Assembly (NCBI GenBank): GCA_033297205.1
Contig: MU859270.1
Coordinates: forward strand, 1 to 59,572
Source of the DNA: Pseudoneurospora amorphoporcata
Taxonomy: Eukaryota; Ascomycota; Sordariomycetes; Sordariales; Sordariaceae
DNA: 59,572 nt
Direction of reading: 5' to 3'
Below, one piece after another: positions 32,246 through 43,389 of the stretch. The position numbers were made by a program, and so were the translations under genes. The notes under the pieces were generated by a model. The model made no database searches. It saw only the letters and a program-made list of their open reading frames with translations, and was not told the origin of the DNA. Every line of letters begins with the position of its first letter. Positions within the stretch are counted from its first letter, which is position 1.

Positions 32246-33881
32246 ATGCTCAAGTCGATATTCCTCCTCGCTTTCGCGGCCGCGAGTGCCCTGGCACAAA
32301 CCCAGCCCGCTCCCGGAGGCTGTACCACCAACTCCTTCACCTTCCCGAGCTGGTTCGTCCACAATTTCACCGCCAATCCTGCCAAACACCAAGCGCATTA
32401 CACGCTTGTGAACAGAGCAGCCAACTACACTCTGAACATAGGTTGTCAAGGATAAGATGGCACTTACGCCACTTGCCTCGCTTCCGGCCCACGGTATGGA
32501 ATGACATTCGGTGGAGCAGTCGAGCTCAAAGCAGCCACCGCCATCGTCCATGTATTTGAATTTTGGTACTGCGATGATAGAAAGACCCCCAAAGCGGATG
32601 CTGCCCACCAGTCAGTGCGTCAGGCATACGACGGATTGAAGTTCGAGGCATCTGGCAACGCGTCTGTTCCTCTCGTTTGTGATGGCGATGCATGCAAGTC
32701 ATCCAACCCTGTTGACTTGGTCAAGGGCTCGCTCTCAACCCCCTGTTGCAATCACGCCTGCATATGCCGAAGGACCGTCAGGGCATGAGAGTCCAGGCTG
32801 TGGTGCCCTTTCCAAGACGCCAAAGTGGACACTAGGAACCATCATCTTCATCAACGAGACAGGCGACGGGTCGTCTGCCATCCAATCTCAGTCAATTCAG
32901 TTCCAAGTCACCAATGAAGCCACTGGACATGTAGTGGGTTGCCAACTACTTCCTGGCTGGCCCGGGAGAGGATCCGCGTATGCAAATCAACTGCGGTAGG
33001 GGAACAGATCGTAAGAGTCGGTATAACATCAGAACTGACGCCGTGTTCAACCCGAGAAGCTGGAAGTTTGAGATCAACGAGACATGGTACTGCGATGTTG
33101 TGGATTCTGCAAAGCCGTAAGTTATCGCCCGTCTCGTGTGGCCGGAGAAAGGGTGCTAATCCCGAGTTACGCCACAGAGTGAGCATCACGGGCACAGGAA
33201 GCACCACCCTCCCTCTCAACTGCAGCACCGTGTCGACCACCACATATTGCCAAGCCGACAACGTCCCCGTCCAAGGCCAAGTCTCTTCAGAAACTGCCCT
33301 CGCCCCTTACTCCATCGAAGATCCCATCCCGAGCGCAGACGGCTGCACCATCTCCTCCGTCGTCTCTCCCTCATGGGTCCTCAGCAACTTTGAGCTCGAC
33401 AAGAGCACGGGTGACGACGTAAGCTCGGCAGCCATCAGCTTCAACCTACGCCTCAACACCCAGAACAGCCTCTTCGATTTCCCCGTGTTCGTCTACCATG
33501 ACGGCGTCAAGTTGGGTGACGCCGAGACCTGGTATCCCGGTTCATTTGGCGCTGGCGAACAGCCTCTTGCGCCGAAGACTGCCTCGTTCCAATATGCTGA
33601 TAAGACGCAGGAGGTTGCTATCAAGACGGATTGGGTTTGCATTGACATTGATCCGGAACATCCGTATGTTGTCTCTCAATCCTCAGGTTGTGAAGAATAA
33701 TTTGCTAACGAACTCGCAAAATAGGGTGCAGTTCAGTGGCGTCGCAACCACCAAGCTTCCCCAGCTGGAATGCGAAGAGACAGACCATGGGTTGGCGCGG
33801 TGTGTCTCTGCTCAGGGTTATACGTGGACTTCTGCTGTATCGAACGTGACATGGAAATCTTTGGAAGCAGGCTCAGTGTGA
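32246..33881 (+). pseudogene. Broken gene for a three-module, Cys-rich secreted protein
   Basis: The frame opens with a signal peptide (MLKSIFLLAFAAASALA) and then shows three related modules. Each has a GC...S/T-W opening, a W-x-C-D element and a later LPL-x-C-like segment. Module 1 has an in-frame TAA at 32453-32455. A five-C run near 32739-32743 puts module 1 out of frame with its own end (expected ...STPVAITPAYAEG). A further single-base shift near 32936 breaks module 2. Two intact introns follow (33117-33178 with GTAAGT, and 33663-33724 with GTATGT), and the end at 33881 is open. The introns fall after the same W-x-C-D...P position in modules 2 and 3, supporting tandem duplication. Lesions could be real decay or sequence error; the family is unknown to me beyond fungal secreted proteins. 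Confidence 0.75.
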
Positions 33882-34713
33882 TGGTGTTCGGAAGAAGAGG
33901 TCTGGAGTTGAATGGCTCGCATGCCGAACGGGTGCCGGTCGATCAGAGAAGTAATTCAACCTTGTTTGAAGAAGTTCATGGACTGTTGGAATCAATTCCA
34001 AACCACCAGATGAAGGCCAAACAAGGTTCATCTACAGCCCCTAGCAGCTTGTTATATAGGGCTAGTGATTGGCCAACTCCATGTCGTCGTGTTGCCAAGG
34101 CAGGATGATGCGCATGGTATATCAAACGGGCGGCTGAACGTGGTACCGCAGGCTCGCTGTTCCTATTTCTCAAAGCATTGTGCATTGTGAGATGAAACTG
34201 TCCTTGAAACAATGTCTTTTGGTTCGTCTGGCTGGTGATGAAGAAGGCCGGGAAGATAGATGAAGCCGAGATTGTCGTGGAGGATGCAAGACGGACAACC
34301 CCAACCCTCCCTCATCCTCCTCTCCTCCGGGCCACTGTGGACAGTTTCGTTTCCCCCACAAAGTGGAACCCACTTGCGCCCAGACTGGACCCGGCGGGTA
34401 GCTTAGATACACCCCACCCGCAACGCTAAACCGCGGCCGCCAAGACAGCCATGAGCAAGCATCCCAGACTCCAAATCGCAACTCCAACAATTGCAGATGC
34501 CACCTTGCAAAGCTTCAATTCAGAAGCATTTGACGATAGCTTGAAGCTAGCTACCTTTCTACCTTGTCCATCGTTTCGATACCCATACATAACAACTTCC
34601 AATACACGATACTCTCTTCGCTTCCCCTCGCATCAACGATAAGCATAATTGCTTGCTTGCCTTTGCCTCGAAAATCAGCAACCCGCGGATGAACCCCTGA
34701 AAGTCAGCCCAAC
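33882..34713. other. Intergenic, promoter side of BOS1 gene
   Basis: This spacer includes the leader of the BOS1 gene. No other gene is supported. Confidence 0.5.
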
Positions 34714-35621
34714 ATGGTAAGTCAACCAGCAGCAGTCAACTAGCAGCAACCATTGACCAAGATCACGGCCTTCAAGGTCCATACGGCACCAATTCAACTA
34801 ACAAATCCCTCCCTCCCCTCCAGAACACAACCTTCAACTCAGCTCTCAAGCAGAGCACCTCGATCCGCAAAGACCTCGCCGCCCTCTCCTCGCACGAGCT
34901 CGACCCGACGACCTCTCTCACGCCCGCCGCCCTGGGCTCCCTCTCGGCCTCCCTAACCGCCTTCAACCGGACCATCGACGAGTACAACCACCTCGCTAAG
35001 CAGGAGCTCAACGCCGCCAAGCAAGAAAAGGCCTACGAGAGGATACGCAACTTCCGGTCGGAGCTGCACGACTTCCGCACGCAGCTGGACTCGCTGAAAT
35101 CCAAGCGCGAGGAACACATGCACGCGCAGAACCGCACCGAACTGTTGGGAAGAAGGCCGTTTGTGGCTAGCACGCCTGAGAATCCGTATGCTGCTAGTGC
35201 TTCGTCGACGGCGATGAGCAGCGCTACGGGAGCAGGAGGGTATGGTCTAGCCTCGCATTCACATGCCAGGACGAATAGCATGGCGGAGTCGGGGAAGTTG
35301 CAAAGTAGCAGTGTATTGGGTTCAGGGGACGCGAGTCGCGAGCAGCATGCCCTGAGGGAGCAGGATTTCTTTCGGAGCACGCACTCGGCGCTGGACGATT
35401 ACATTGCGAGGGGGCAGGCGGTGCTGGGCGATCTCAACCAGCAGAGGGAGATCATGAAGAACACGCAGCGGAAGCTATACTCGGTTGGCAATACGTTGGG
35501 TATCAGTGGCGATACGATCAGGATGATTGAGAGGAGGGCGAAGCAGGATAAGTGGATCTTTTGGGGAGGGGTGGTGGTTTTCTTCTTGTTCTGTTGGTTG
35601 GTGTTGCATTATCTGAGGTGA
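34714..35621 (+). CDS. bos1: BOS1/membrin-type Golgi Qb-SNARE, 266 aa
   Basis: Exon 1 contributes only the ATG (34714-34716), which is followed at once by a GTAAGT intron. Exon 2 (34824-35621) begins AAC ACA ACC, giving MNTTFNSALKQSTSIRKDL, the start expected for BOS1 proteins. The protein has an N-terminal helical region, a low-complexity linker (about residues 115-170), a SNARE motif in DYIARGQAVLGDLNQQREIM and onward, the membrin-like stretch LGISGDTIRMIERRAKQD, and a C-terminal anchor WIFWGGVVVFFLFCWLVLHY. It acts in ER-Golgi vesicle fusion as a tail-anchored SNARE. Length (about 240-270) matches the family. The start is secured because no in-frame ATG precedes the conserved N-terminus in exon 2. 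Confidence 0.9.
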
Positions 35622-36098
35622 GCTTGATGTTGCTATGTCGGAAATTTGAAGATTCTGTATGGGAAAGAAAAGAAAAGAGACAGACGGGACTAATTATTGA
35701 TGGATTACAATATCAGCAAAGGTGGACTACTAGCAAAGGTCCGTTCAGATTGCGGCATAGGACCCGGCGACGGCGGCGGCATCTGTCTCACAGTTATCAA
35801 GCGCGGAGTTTTGGGTGTTGGGCTTGGTCTGGTCTACTTCTTAACTAAACAAACATGGTCTAACATCATGGGCAGCAATGCGTGAACAATTTCATCTTAG
35901 GAGGTACCCATATGCCCTTTCCCTTTGACAGCGCCATCTCCGCAATAGTAATGACCGGATCGTAACGAATCAACAGCAGATAACCTTACATCCCAACCTG
36001 TTCTCTCCAACCGGCCTCTGCTCTCATTAGGGTTTTATACCCTACCCAACCAATTCCGCCGCCAGGCGTCTCCTCAAAATCACACCAAAGGACACCCC
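35622..36098. other. Convergent 3' ends of BOS1 and TPK genes
   Basis: This holds both 3' UTRs. No other element was seen. Confidence 0.55.
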
Positions 36099-37169
36099 CT
36101 AAATGTCCCTCAGCGCAATAGTAAACAAGACATCCCTCGTCGTCCTGACCTCCACCACCTCCGTCTCCGGCAGCACATGATTACTCGTGCTCATCTGCCC
36201 ACCAAACTCGGTCGGCCAGTCCTCCACATCCCACTCCAGCCCCTTCGTCCAGATCCTGCTTGGTTCTTTAACCGGTAGGATGCCCACCCACTTCGCAAAC
36301 ACATCCTTCTCGGGCTTGTTCGCTTGACCGGGCTCCCGTACGCGGATCTTGTGGGTGCCCGATTTGAGCAAAAACGTGAGCGATTCCCCGCTGAAGAGGT
36401 ACATCCTCCCGTCGGCGTAGCTCGGCGAGGACTGGAAGAGGTAGAGGTGGTGAAGCTGGGAGAGACCTTGGTCGACGCGGCCGCCGAGACCACCGATGAC
36501 GATGATGTCGGGCAGTGGAGTGTCAGGTTTAGAACAGGAGGGACCGCGGAGGTAGTCCACGGACTTGCCGAAGTCGGTGGAGTATTGGTTGGGGTCGTGG
36601 ATGATGGCGGTTTTGGTCTGAGAGGAAGAGGAGTGGGTGGTGAAGTAGGTGCGGGTTTCGGTGGTGAGGGAGTCGAGATCGCCTATAATTGCTGTGAGGT
36701 CGTCCTGGATTATTTGTTAGTTGGACGGTTTAGCTCAATTAGGAGGTGTAGTATGGGGTGGGACTTACAAAGTAATGGTCGCCGTTCATGCCGGCGACGT
36801 CATACAGACAGTTTGCGCCGCCGTCGGCAGCGACGCGGATAGATGCTTTTGCGTGGAAAGTTGAATGTTAAGTCCCGGTTCTTGTCTTTTTGTCTGAGCC
36901 GTTCACATGTCAAACAACGTACCATTCTTCCACAGGCGCTTGACCAAACCCAAATGAGTAAGTGGTTGGTTGAGGACGACCAGTGCGAATCGTCCGGGCT
37001 TGTGAGTGGTTGTCGCTCCATTTGAGCTGTTCTGCAACTGACCGTTTTGCTGATCATGTTGCTTCTTCTGAGGCTCATATTCCCGGATCAAATCGATGGG
37101 ATGCCATTCGAAAATCTGGTCCTCACCGGTCGCCCCGGTTGTCTGTGTGGTGTCGTTGGTCGAGCTCAT
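36099..37169 (-). CDS. Thiamine pyrophosphokinase, 309 aa
   Basis: Three exons (37169-36923, 36845-36769, 36704-36099) join in frame to 309 residues. The enzyme transfers pyrophosphate from ATP to thiamine, making thiamine diphosphate in the cytosol (THI80 in yeast). Motifs seen: RVAADGGANCLYD (about 86-98), the Mg/ATP motif AIIGDLDSL (about 113-121), DPNQYSTDFGKSVDYL, and GGLGGRVDQGLSQLHHL, which carries the GGRxDQ signature. The C-terminal beta-sandwich half, with SNHVLPETEVVEV, binds thiamine. The N-terminal about 75 residues include a Gln/Asn-rich linker. Donors are GTACGT and GTAAGT. I saw no thiamine riboswitch signature near it. Confidence 0.93.
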
Positions 37170-38248
37170 ATTGGACACCGTTTTGTTTGTATTGTTCAGT
37201 TGGTAGATACGGGTGATTATGAACGTGGGGTGAGGCGATACCTCTACAACAGCGGAGACCGTGCTAATGAGGCGAACCTGGATATACCTCTAGTTTGCAA
37301 AGGAAAGTGTTTTAATCCGAATTTGGTCCGAGAACAGGCGTTGAAATATCTTGGGCTGGTGGTCGTGGCTTGAGGATATGTATGGCAGGTGACTTGGATG
37401 TAAGTAAGTGTCTTTGTTTATTTCTGTCCGGCCCGTTTCGGTGCTTCCGTTGGGCTGTCCGGCGTTGCAGCATGCTGTGGGGACCGGTGTTCGGACCATC
37501 GATGTCTACTACAAGACCGTCTTTCTATAGGGCGTCTAGAAGGTTTAAATTCCAATATGACCCAATATTCTTTTATTGTGTGTATTTCTGGCCGTCTAAC
37601 TTCATTTTGCTTAGTCATTTTCTCCGATTACAAAACTTAGCGCAAGGAATGTGTCGACGACCGGCAGCAAACACCTGTAAAAGTCGAGCTTGTGCACGTG
37701 TAGTAGCTTCATGCAGAAACGCTACGCAAAGTCAACCCGAACCCCAACCCTACTGAAAGCTCTGGGGATGTAAGTCGGGACCAGGGTGCAGTGGTCTTAC
37801 AGCCTCGAGACTCCTCACCACTCTCTTGATTTCTCAATGAGAAAATGTGACAGTGTAAAAGCCCTACTCTCTTCTTCTTCATTCACATATCGCCTTGTAT
37901 TGTGGGTTATCTTCTCCAATTTCATCTGTCTAGTTCCACATGCTTCAAATAATGACATGGTCAAGGACAGCGGGTGCCACTTTTAAGCGAGTGTGACCAA
38001 TCGGATAGCGAATTGGAGGAAAAAGGCCCTGGCCCGCACCGGTCGGTCGGCGGTCGGCCTGCGCTGGAGCATCGCCAGAAATTTTGTCGGGTCGACGTGG
38101 GTCGAATCCGGGAAATGATGACAAACCTCTTGATTCCCCGGACCCGTGGAGCTGCTGCGGAAGCACCATCCGACCCTCGCTTTCCCCGACTCACCTCCGT
38201 CCGTTTGCGCCTGTCTTGTTGATTTTCGAGTCCCGACACCGACGAACA
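37170..38248. other. Divergent promoter region, TPK and MIA40
   Basis: TPK (minus) and MIA40 (plus) diverge from this 1.1-kb stretch. No gene or strong repeat was recognised in it. Confidence 0.5.
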
Positions 38249-39413
38249 ATGTACCGCACGGCTCTCCGCCCCTCGCAAAGCGCATTGCGCGCAATCCGGC
38301 CCACCACCGCCTCCCCGTCGGCCCTCGTCTCCTCCACCGCCCGCCGCTACGCCTCCACATCCTCCGCGCCCAAGAAGAGCACATGGAAGGGTGCCGCCGT
38401 ACGATGGGGTCTCGCTGTCGCTGCCGTCTACTACTACAACACCAGCCCCATCTTTTCCGATGAGCTTGCCGGTATGCGCCCCTTTTAGTTATAGCGACCT
38501 TGCTGGCCATGCGCACCCTCGGCTTCACCGTCGTGTTTATCGACACCACAATGCGCCAACGCTAATACATGGGCCAATTCGCGCAGAGACCGCTGGTTCC
38601 GCCCCCTCCCAGCTGACCGACGCCGACCTTCCCACCGTCGATGCCATTGTCGAAGAGAAGAGACGCCAGGCCGCCGAGCATGCTGCCGCCAGGAAGGCTG
38701 CCGAGGCTGCCGCTAAGGAGGCTGCCGAGGCCGCCGCTAAGAAGGCCGCCACCCCTGCGACACCTTCCGAGTCGGTAGATGAACAGACCACCAAGGCCGA
38801 GGCCCAGGCTGAGGCCATCCCCGAGGGCGAGTCCAAGCCCAAGTCCGAGTCCACCGAGGGCGTCATCCCCGAGGCTGGTGCCTCCCCTGAGGCTCTTCAG
38901 CAGGAGGCCGATGCCCAGGGCGCCTTCAATCCCGAGACCGGCGAGATCAACTGGGACTGCCCGTGTCTGGGTGGCATGGCCCACGGTCCTTGCGGCGAGG
39001 AGTTCAAGGCTGCTTTCAGCTGCTTCGTCTACTCCAAGGAGGAGCCCAAGGGCATGGACTGCATTGACAAGTTCTCGTACGTATCCAGAACTGTCGGACC
39101 GGAATCAAGGTGGAATATTGAAAGCTAACTATCCAAAAGTCACATGCAGGACTGCTTCCGCAAGTACCCCGAGATTTACGGCGCTGAGCTAGCTGACGAC
39201 GAGGAGGCTGAGCGCGGCTCTGCCCCTGCCCCTGCCGCCGAGGGCACCCCCGCCAAGGAGGAGGCTGAGCTTCCTGCTGCCGCCTCTCCCATTGACGCCC
39301 CCTCTGCTATCCCTGCCTCTGGCCATGATGCTACCACCGAAAAGACCTCCGAGGTCGTTCCCACCGCCGCCTACGATGCTACCGATGCCAATGGCGACAA
39401 GAAGCAGCAATAA
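38249..39413 (+). CDS. mia40: MIA40 mitochondrial intermembrane-space oxidoreductase, 328 aa
   Basis: Three exons (38249-38471, 38587-39076, 39140-39413) give 328 residues. MIA40 oxidises and imports Cys-rich proteins in the mitochondrial intermembrane space and is reoxidised by Erv1. The N-terminus is an Arg/Ser-rich presequence followed by a membrane anchor (about residues 51-63, VRWGLAVAAVYYY), then an Ala/Glu/Lys linker. The functional core has the redox CPC motif (Cys199-Pro-Cys201) and twin CX9C helices (Cys210/Cys220 and Cys233/Cys243), all intact. The last intron falls inside the second CX9C. A long Ala/Glu/Pro tail follows, as in filamentous fungal orthologues. Intron 3' sites and a CTAAC branch support the model. 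Confidence 0.96.
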
Positions 39414-40693
39414 ATAAAACAGACCACAAACAATGACAAACAACACACAGCCAGCCTGTTGCTGCAATTTCTACAACTTTTAGTACCATTGCTCTGTACG
39501 ATTTGACATATGGCATAGAGAGAGAAACAGAGAGAGAGGGGGAGGGAGAGAAGACGAGCGCAACGACGGCGACCACGGTCAAGCGACTTGACTAGGCAGT
39601 ATCATCTGGGATAATGGGAGTTTAGAGGCGCATGCGAAGAGGGTTGAGGTTGGTTTGCCTTTCGCTTTTGAAGGGCAATGTACGACTTTGTGTATTCATA
39701 CCATGTAATGCAAGCGCAAAATAGACGTATCCCATGCTCATCATACCTAGGAGGAAGTGTTGCTGTCGACGGAGGGCCTCCGTTACCTAGAACAGCTCCT
39801 ACAGGTTATCATTTCCAACAGCCCGTCTTCGGGATGGAATGGGAAACGGAGGATGACATGCTGATCAGGGACCAATTCAACCTCAACCCAATTGACACCT
39901 TGATATTTCCCGCCGTCTCCCGATGCCAGGGGGAACTTCCCTGTGTTGACGTTCGCCAACTCGCGAGCAGCTTCGCGTTACTTGGATCGGAGAGGTCTGG
40001 AAGCTAAGAAAAGCGTGCTAGCGGAGCCGCAGACGTCATTCACGACATGGGTGCTCAGCTGTGCTGCCTTCCGTTTTTGGGCTTCGTAGTGTAGTGGGTA
40101 CTATAGCGGGGCAGCGGGGTTGTTTTTGGGCCTGTTTTCTGGGGTGGTGAGCTGACCTTGGCTCCGTCCAGTTGCGTCACCGTTTTGAATTTGGAGCTCG
40201 TTCATGCACTGTTATCATTTGCAGCCGGCAATCACAGGCTTTTCAAGCGAAAAAGTCAAAGCAGGCACGGGACATTGCACCACTGAATATGACTGCCAAA
40301 TTGGCAGCATCTGAGTGTACAGAAACTAATCGTGGATATGCCTGTTCCGTTTTGAGCCCGTAAAAGGCCGTTTGCTGAAATCGTAAGGTATCCGACTGCG
40401 TTCAGTTGTTGCCAAGCTTGGACCAAGTTGAAATCTCCCCTTCTCCGGCTTTTCAAGTTCCTTGGTTGACGAAGTGACCTCACGCTCGTCCAATCCCGTG
40501 CTCGTTCGTCCCTAAATACAAATCCTTTCGGCCGTCAACTCCAAGAGCTTCCCTTCCCCAGAACATCACCACTCCAAGAACAACATCCGGTAATAAAGCT
40601 TCGACGTCGCTTCACCTTTGCGATCACTCACATCCTCCCACCTGCCACTGAATCAACACACAAAACACTTCTCTACCACAACCAATCATCAAC
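39414..40693. other. Intergenic between MIA40 and OM14-like genes
   Basis: This contains the MIA40 3' UTR (with a GA-rich stretch at about 39517-39552) and the promoter of the OM14-like gene. No supported gene was seen. Confidence 0.5.
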
Positions 40694-41495
40694 AGTAAGT
40701 GTCTACCTTTCTTCTCCGCACACAAAGCACGCGACACTTCCGAGAACATAGCTAACCACCACTCGCGCTAGTGTCTTACGCTGAGATTGCTGCCAAGGGC
40801 CCTAAGCAGACTCCCGAGGAGGTAAGGTTGCGTTGCTTCTGCCTTTGCTGCGCGCCTGGCCATGAGCCTCCAATGGGTTCGTGCGCGCGCCATGATCAAA
40901 CAAATCTGACATATCCTTTGTTCTCAGGCTGCTGCCCCTCTCCCTCCCCAGATCGAGGTTGACGAGTCTACCTCCACCTCCTCTCTGATCGACGTCGATA
41001 CCCCTTCTGTCCATACCGTCCCTTCCGACTTCCAAGAGCAGGATATCCAGACCGAGACCCAGGCCACCCGCGCTGAGCAGGAGGAGGAACAAGCAGCCAA
41101 GGAGGAGGCCGAAAGAATCAAGGCCAAGGCCCGTGCCGAGGCCGACCTCGCGAAGAAAAAGACCAAGTCCAAGGCCAAGAAGGCCGACAACTGGTTGACC
41201 AAGCAGTTCGCCAGCTTGAGCGATGGCACCACGGGTGCTCTTGCTGCCGTCAACCTCTTCGCCGTTGTCGGTCTTAGTGGATGGCTCGGCTACAGGGCTT
41301 GGGGTCTCTATGACCGCAGGCAGCTCACATGGCAGCATGCCGGCCGTGGCGCTGGTATCCTTGCCGCTGTCGCCGTCTTTGAGAGTGTATTCAGCGGGTA
41401 CGTTATCTCGATGCGACAACCGCAAGAGCTTATCACAATGCTAACTTTAAGTGTATAGGTATCTCGCCAAGCGCAAGAAGGCCAAGGACCAATAG
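40694..41495 (+). CDS. OM14-like mitochondrial outer membrane protein, 185 aa
   Basis: Four exons (start-codon base A at 40694; 40772-40821; 40928-41397; 41459-41495) give 185 residues starting MSYAEIAAKGPKQTPEE. The initiation codon is split: A ends exon 1 before a GTAAGT donor, and TG begins exon 2. A Ser/Thr/Asp-rich N-terminal region is followed by a Glu/Ala/Lys-rich helical stretch and then a C-terminal part with two hydrophobic helices (GALAAVNLFAVVGLSGWLG and AGILAAVAVFESVFSG) separated by a basic loop, ending AKRKKAKDQ. This matches the OM14 C-terminal domain of fungal outer membrane proteins, which in yeast contacts porin and ribosome receptors. Branch sites (CTAAC, CTGAC) and all junction frames agree. 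Confidence 0.85.
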
Positions 41496-42172
41496 AGGAT
41501 TTTGAACCCGGTACTGCAAATCTGAAAAGTCCGCGCGGCGTTGATCACGACCGATTCTTCTCTTCTGTGTTGCAGGGCAACACTTGTTCCTTTTTTGTCG
41601 AAATACTACATTCATGGGCAGTGACGGGGGGCATGGTTTGCATTTTCTCTGATACTCAATTATGGCGTTTTGTTTAGCTCTGGGTCAATTCCCGTCAAAT
41701 TGACATCCCATCTCTGTTCGTCATGACTCGATTCCTCGCTTCGCTTTTCCACTGATTTGCGTACGATAGCTGTTCCGTCACGGTGATGCTCAGCTGCAGA
41801 AGCGCAATGCCAGGCACCATGCACACTACTGCTCTGCGCGCCGTCATGTATCACCCTTTAGCATGTGTTCTTGTCTCTACTTGTCAAAATGGCTGATCAT
41901 CCTCTCAACTTCGAAGCTCCTCCCCATATCAGTGGTACACGCAAACTCCAACGCCCATCTTCTCACGAACGCTGCCACGACGATGAATGACAGTTCAACA
42001 GACGCATCAGCTGGACCAGTCGAGGCAATGATGGAATCCTCGAAGATTCTGAGAGGGTCAATATACGATATATATGGTGAACCCTTGATTGATCGGGCCG
42101 ACCACTTTCCAGAGGCCGCTGCAAATAACGGAATTAGCAACGACACCTGGAAACCCAAGACTAACCACGACG
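41496..42172. other. Spacer between OM14-like and 201-residue genes
   Basis: This includes the OM14 3' UTR and the promoter of the next gene. An open frame starting near 41982 overlaps it but shifts out of frame with the downstream protein and was not adopted. Confidence 0.45.
42061..42075 (+). promoter_or_regulatory. Candidate TATA element
   Basis: ATATACGATATATAT lies about 100 bases before the ATG at 42173. This is inferred from position and composition. Confidence 0.35.
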
Positions 42173-42778
42173 ATGTCCTACAGCGCTTTTTCCCGGCCCC
42201 CTCAGCCCCGCCCAGGTCTCAAACTAACCGTCCGATTCGTCATCAGGGAGCGTGATGATGGCCGACCCATTATCACCATCCAGCCCGTCGCCGATTATTG
42301 CAACCTCATTAGCGTCGTTGGCAACCCCCGCTGGTTCATGCCCTGGGAAGAGCGCCTCAAAGCCACCGTCACTTTTCCCACCGAGCGCGATGAGCTTCGT
42401 CATTACATATGCGAGCAGTTGATGCTCTGGTGCAAGAATCCAGCCGGCGGCAGTGTGGTACAGGCCACAGACGACCGAATCATCCTGACTGGAATACGTG
42501 AGGTTCTACGAGAGTGGAGGACCCATGCTCAGGAAGCCACAGAGAGCAGGGGCAGGGACGAGCGGAGGATTTGGGCAAAAGGACCGGTGATGTCGAGGAT
42601 GGCGGAGCAGTTTATTGGGCTGTTTAGGTGGGTGGAGGTGCAGGGGATTAATGAGTGGGCGGAGGTGGTGAAGACGAATAGGGATGGCTGGGGCGATGCG
42701 TTTAAGGAGCTGGTGAAGAGGAGGAGGGAGTTGGTAGTTGGGGAGACGAAGTTGCTGTTTTGGAGCTCTGAGGTGTAA
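42173..42778 (+). CDS. Hypothetical protein, 201 aa
   Basis: A single exon starts at the ATG at 42173 (MSYSAFSRPPQPRPGLK). The frame is also open upstream, but this Met follows a TATA-like element. I do not recognise the family. It looks like a soluble alpha/beta protein: an early beta-rich part (LTVRFVIRERDDGRPIITIQ), a conserved-looking NPRWFMPWEERLKATV, then charged helices rich in Trp (EVLREWRTH, FRWVEVQGINEWAEVV). No signal peptide or membrane helix is present. Composition and length support a real gene, but function cannot be assigned. Confidence 0.6.
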   Translation: MSYSAFSRPPQPRPGLKLTVRFVIRERDDGRPIITIQPVADYCNLISVVGNPRWFMPWEERLKATVTFPTERDELRHYICEQLMLWCKNPAGGSVVQATDDRIILTGIREVLREWRTHAQEATESRGRDERRIWAKGPVMSRMAEQFIGLFRWVEVQGINEWAEVVKTNRDGWGDAFKELVKRRRELVVGETKLLFWSSEV

Positions 42779-43113
42779 GGTGAATCGTGAAGTAGGTATG
42801 AGGGTTTTGGCAGGGGACTATGGTAGGTAATCATTGGGTCCAACAACTCAACAGGGTATCCCTTGGAGTATGGGAAATCAAGAAACACTGACTTCTCTCC
42901 TTGAAAGAGTAAGTTCAAAGGAAATTCCAAAAGCAGGTAACATTTAATCTCGATCTATTTCCATCTAGACACCTTGCTAATATCTTGAACGTTCTATCAG
43001 GCAGTGTCCTCGACGACGAGAAAAAAAAAAAAAAAAAAGACGGGCAGACAGGCCCACAGGATTTCCACCGGCCCGGTCTAGCTTGATAAGCTCCACATTT
43101 TGAGGAAACAAGC
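42779..43113. other. Spacer upstream of 5S rRNA
   Basis: This contains the 3' flank of the 201-residue gene and an 18-base A tract (about 43021-43038) some 75 bases before the 5S start. Confidence 0.5.
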
Positions 43114-43232
43114 ACATACGACCATACCCACTGGAAAACTCGGGATCCCGTCCGCTCTCCCATAGATAAGCCAGTGAGGGCCAGACTAGTAGTTGGGTCG
43201 GTGACGACCAGCGAATCCCTGGTGTTGTATGT
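43114..43232 (+). rRNA. 5S ribosomal RNA (dispersed copy)
   Basis: The 119 bases starting ACATACGACCATACCCACTG and ending ...GTGTTGTATGT match the known filamentous-ascomycete 5S rRNA in sequence and layout. The 5' and 3' ends pair (ACATACGAC with GTTGTATGT). The internal control region (AGTAGTTGGGTCGGTGACGA) is intact. A TTTTT terminator follows at 43235-43239. It stands alone rather than in a tandem rDNA array, as in Neurospora-type genomes, where 5S genes are scattered. Confidence 0.95.
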
Positions 43233-43234
43233 TA

Positions 43235-43239
43235 TTTTT
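43235..43239 (+). terminator. Pol III T-run terminator of 5S gene
   Basis: Five T follow the 5S 3' end by two bases, a standard RNA polymerase III stop, with a further T4 run a few bases on. Confidence 0.75.
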
Positions 43240-43389
43240 CCCCTTTTCGCCCCTGCTCTTTCTTTTTGGTCGTGTCTTGATTGATTGCTTTTCTTGTTCC
43301 ACTCTCTTGGTTTCGTGCTTCCTGCAGTGGTCTTTTGCCATTTTTTTTTCGCATTTCATGGACTTTAAGGGAATGAGCTGGGATCCACC

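Noticed and set aside
36099..38248. Possible thiamine riboswitch near the thiamine pyrophosphokinase gene
   Set aside because: The conserved CTGAGA and following conserved blocks of TPP riboswitches were not seen in the introns or leader.
41863..42255. 130-codon frame overlapping the start of the 201-residue gene
   Set aside because: Its downstream part is out of frame with the conserved-looking protein, and a TATA-like element lies inside it.
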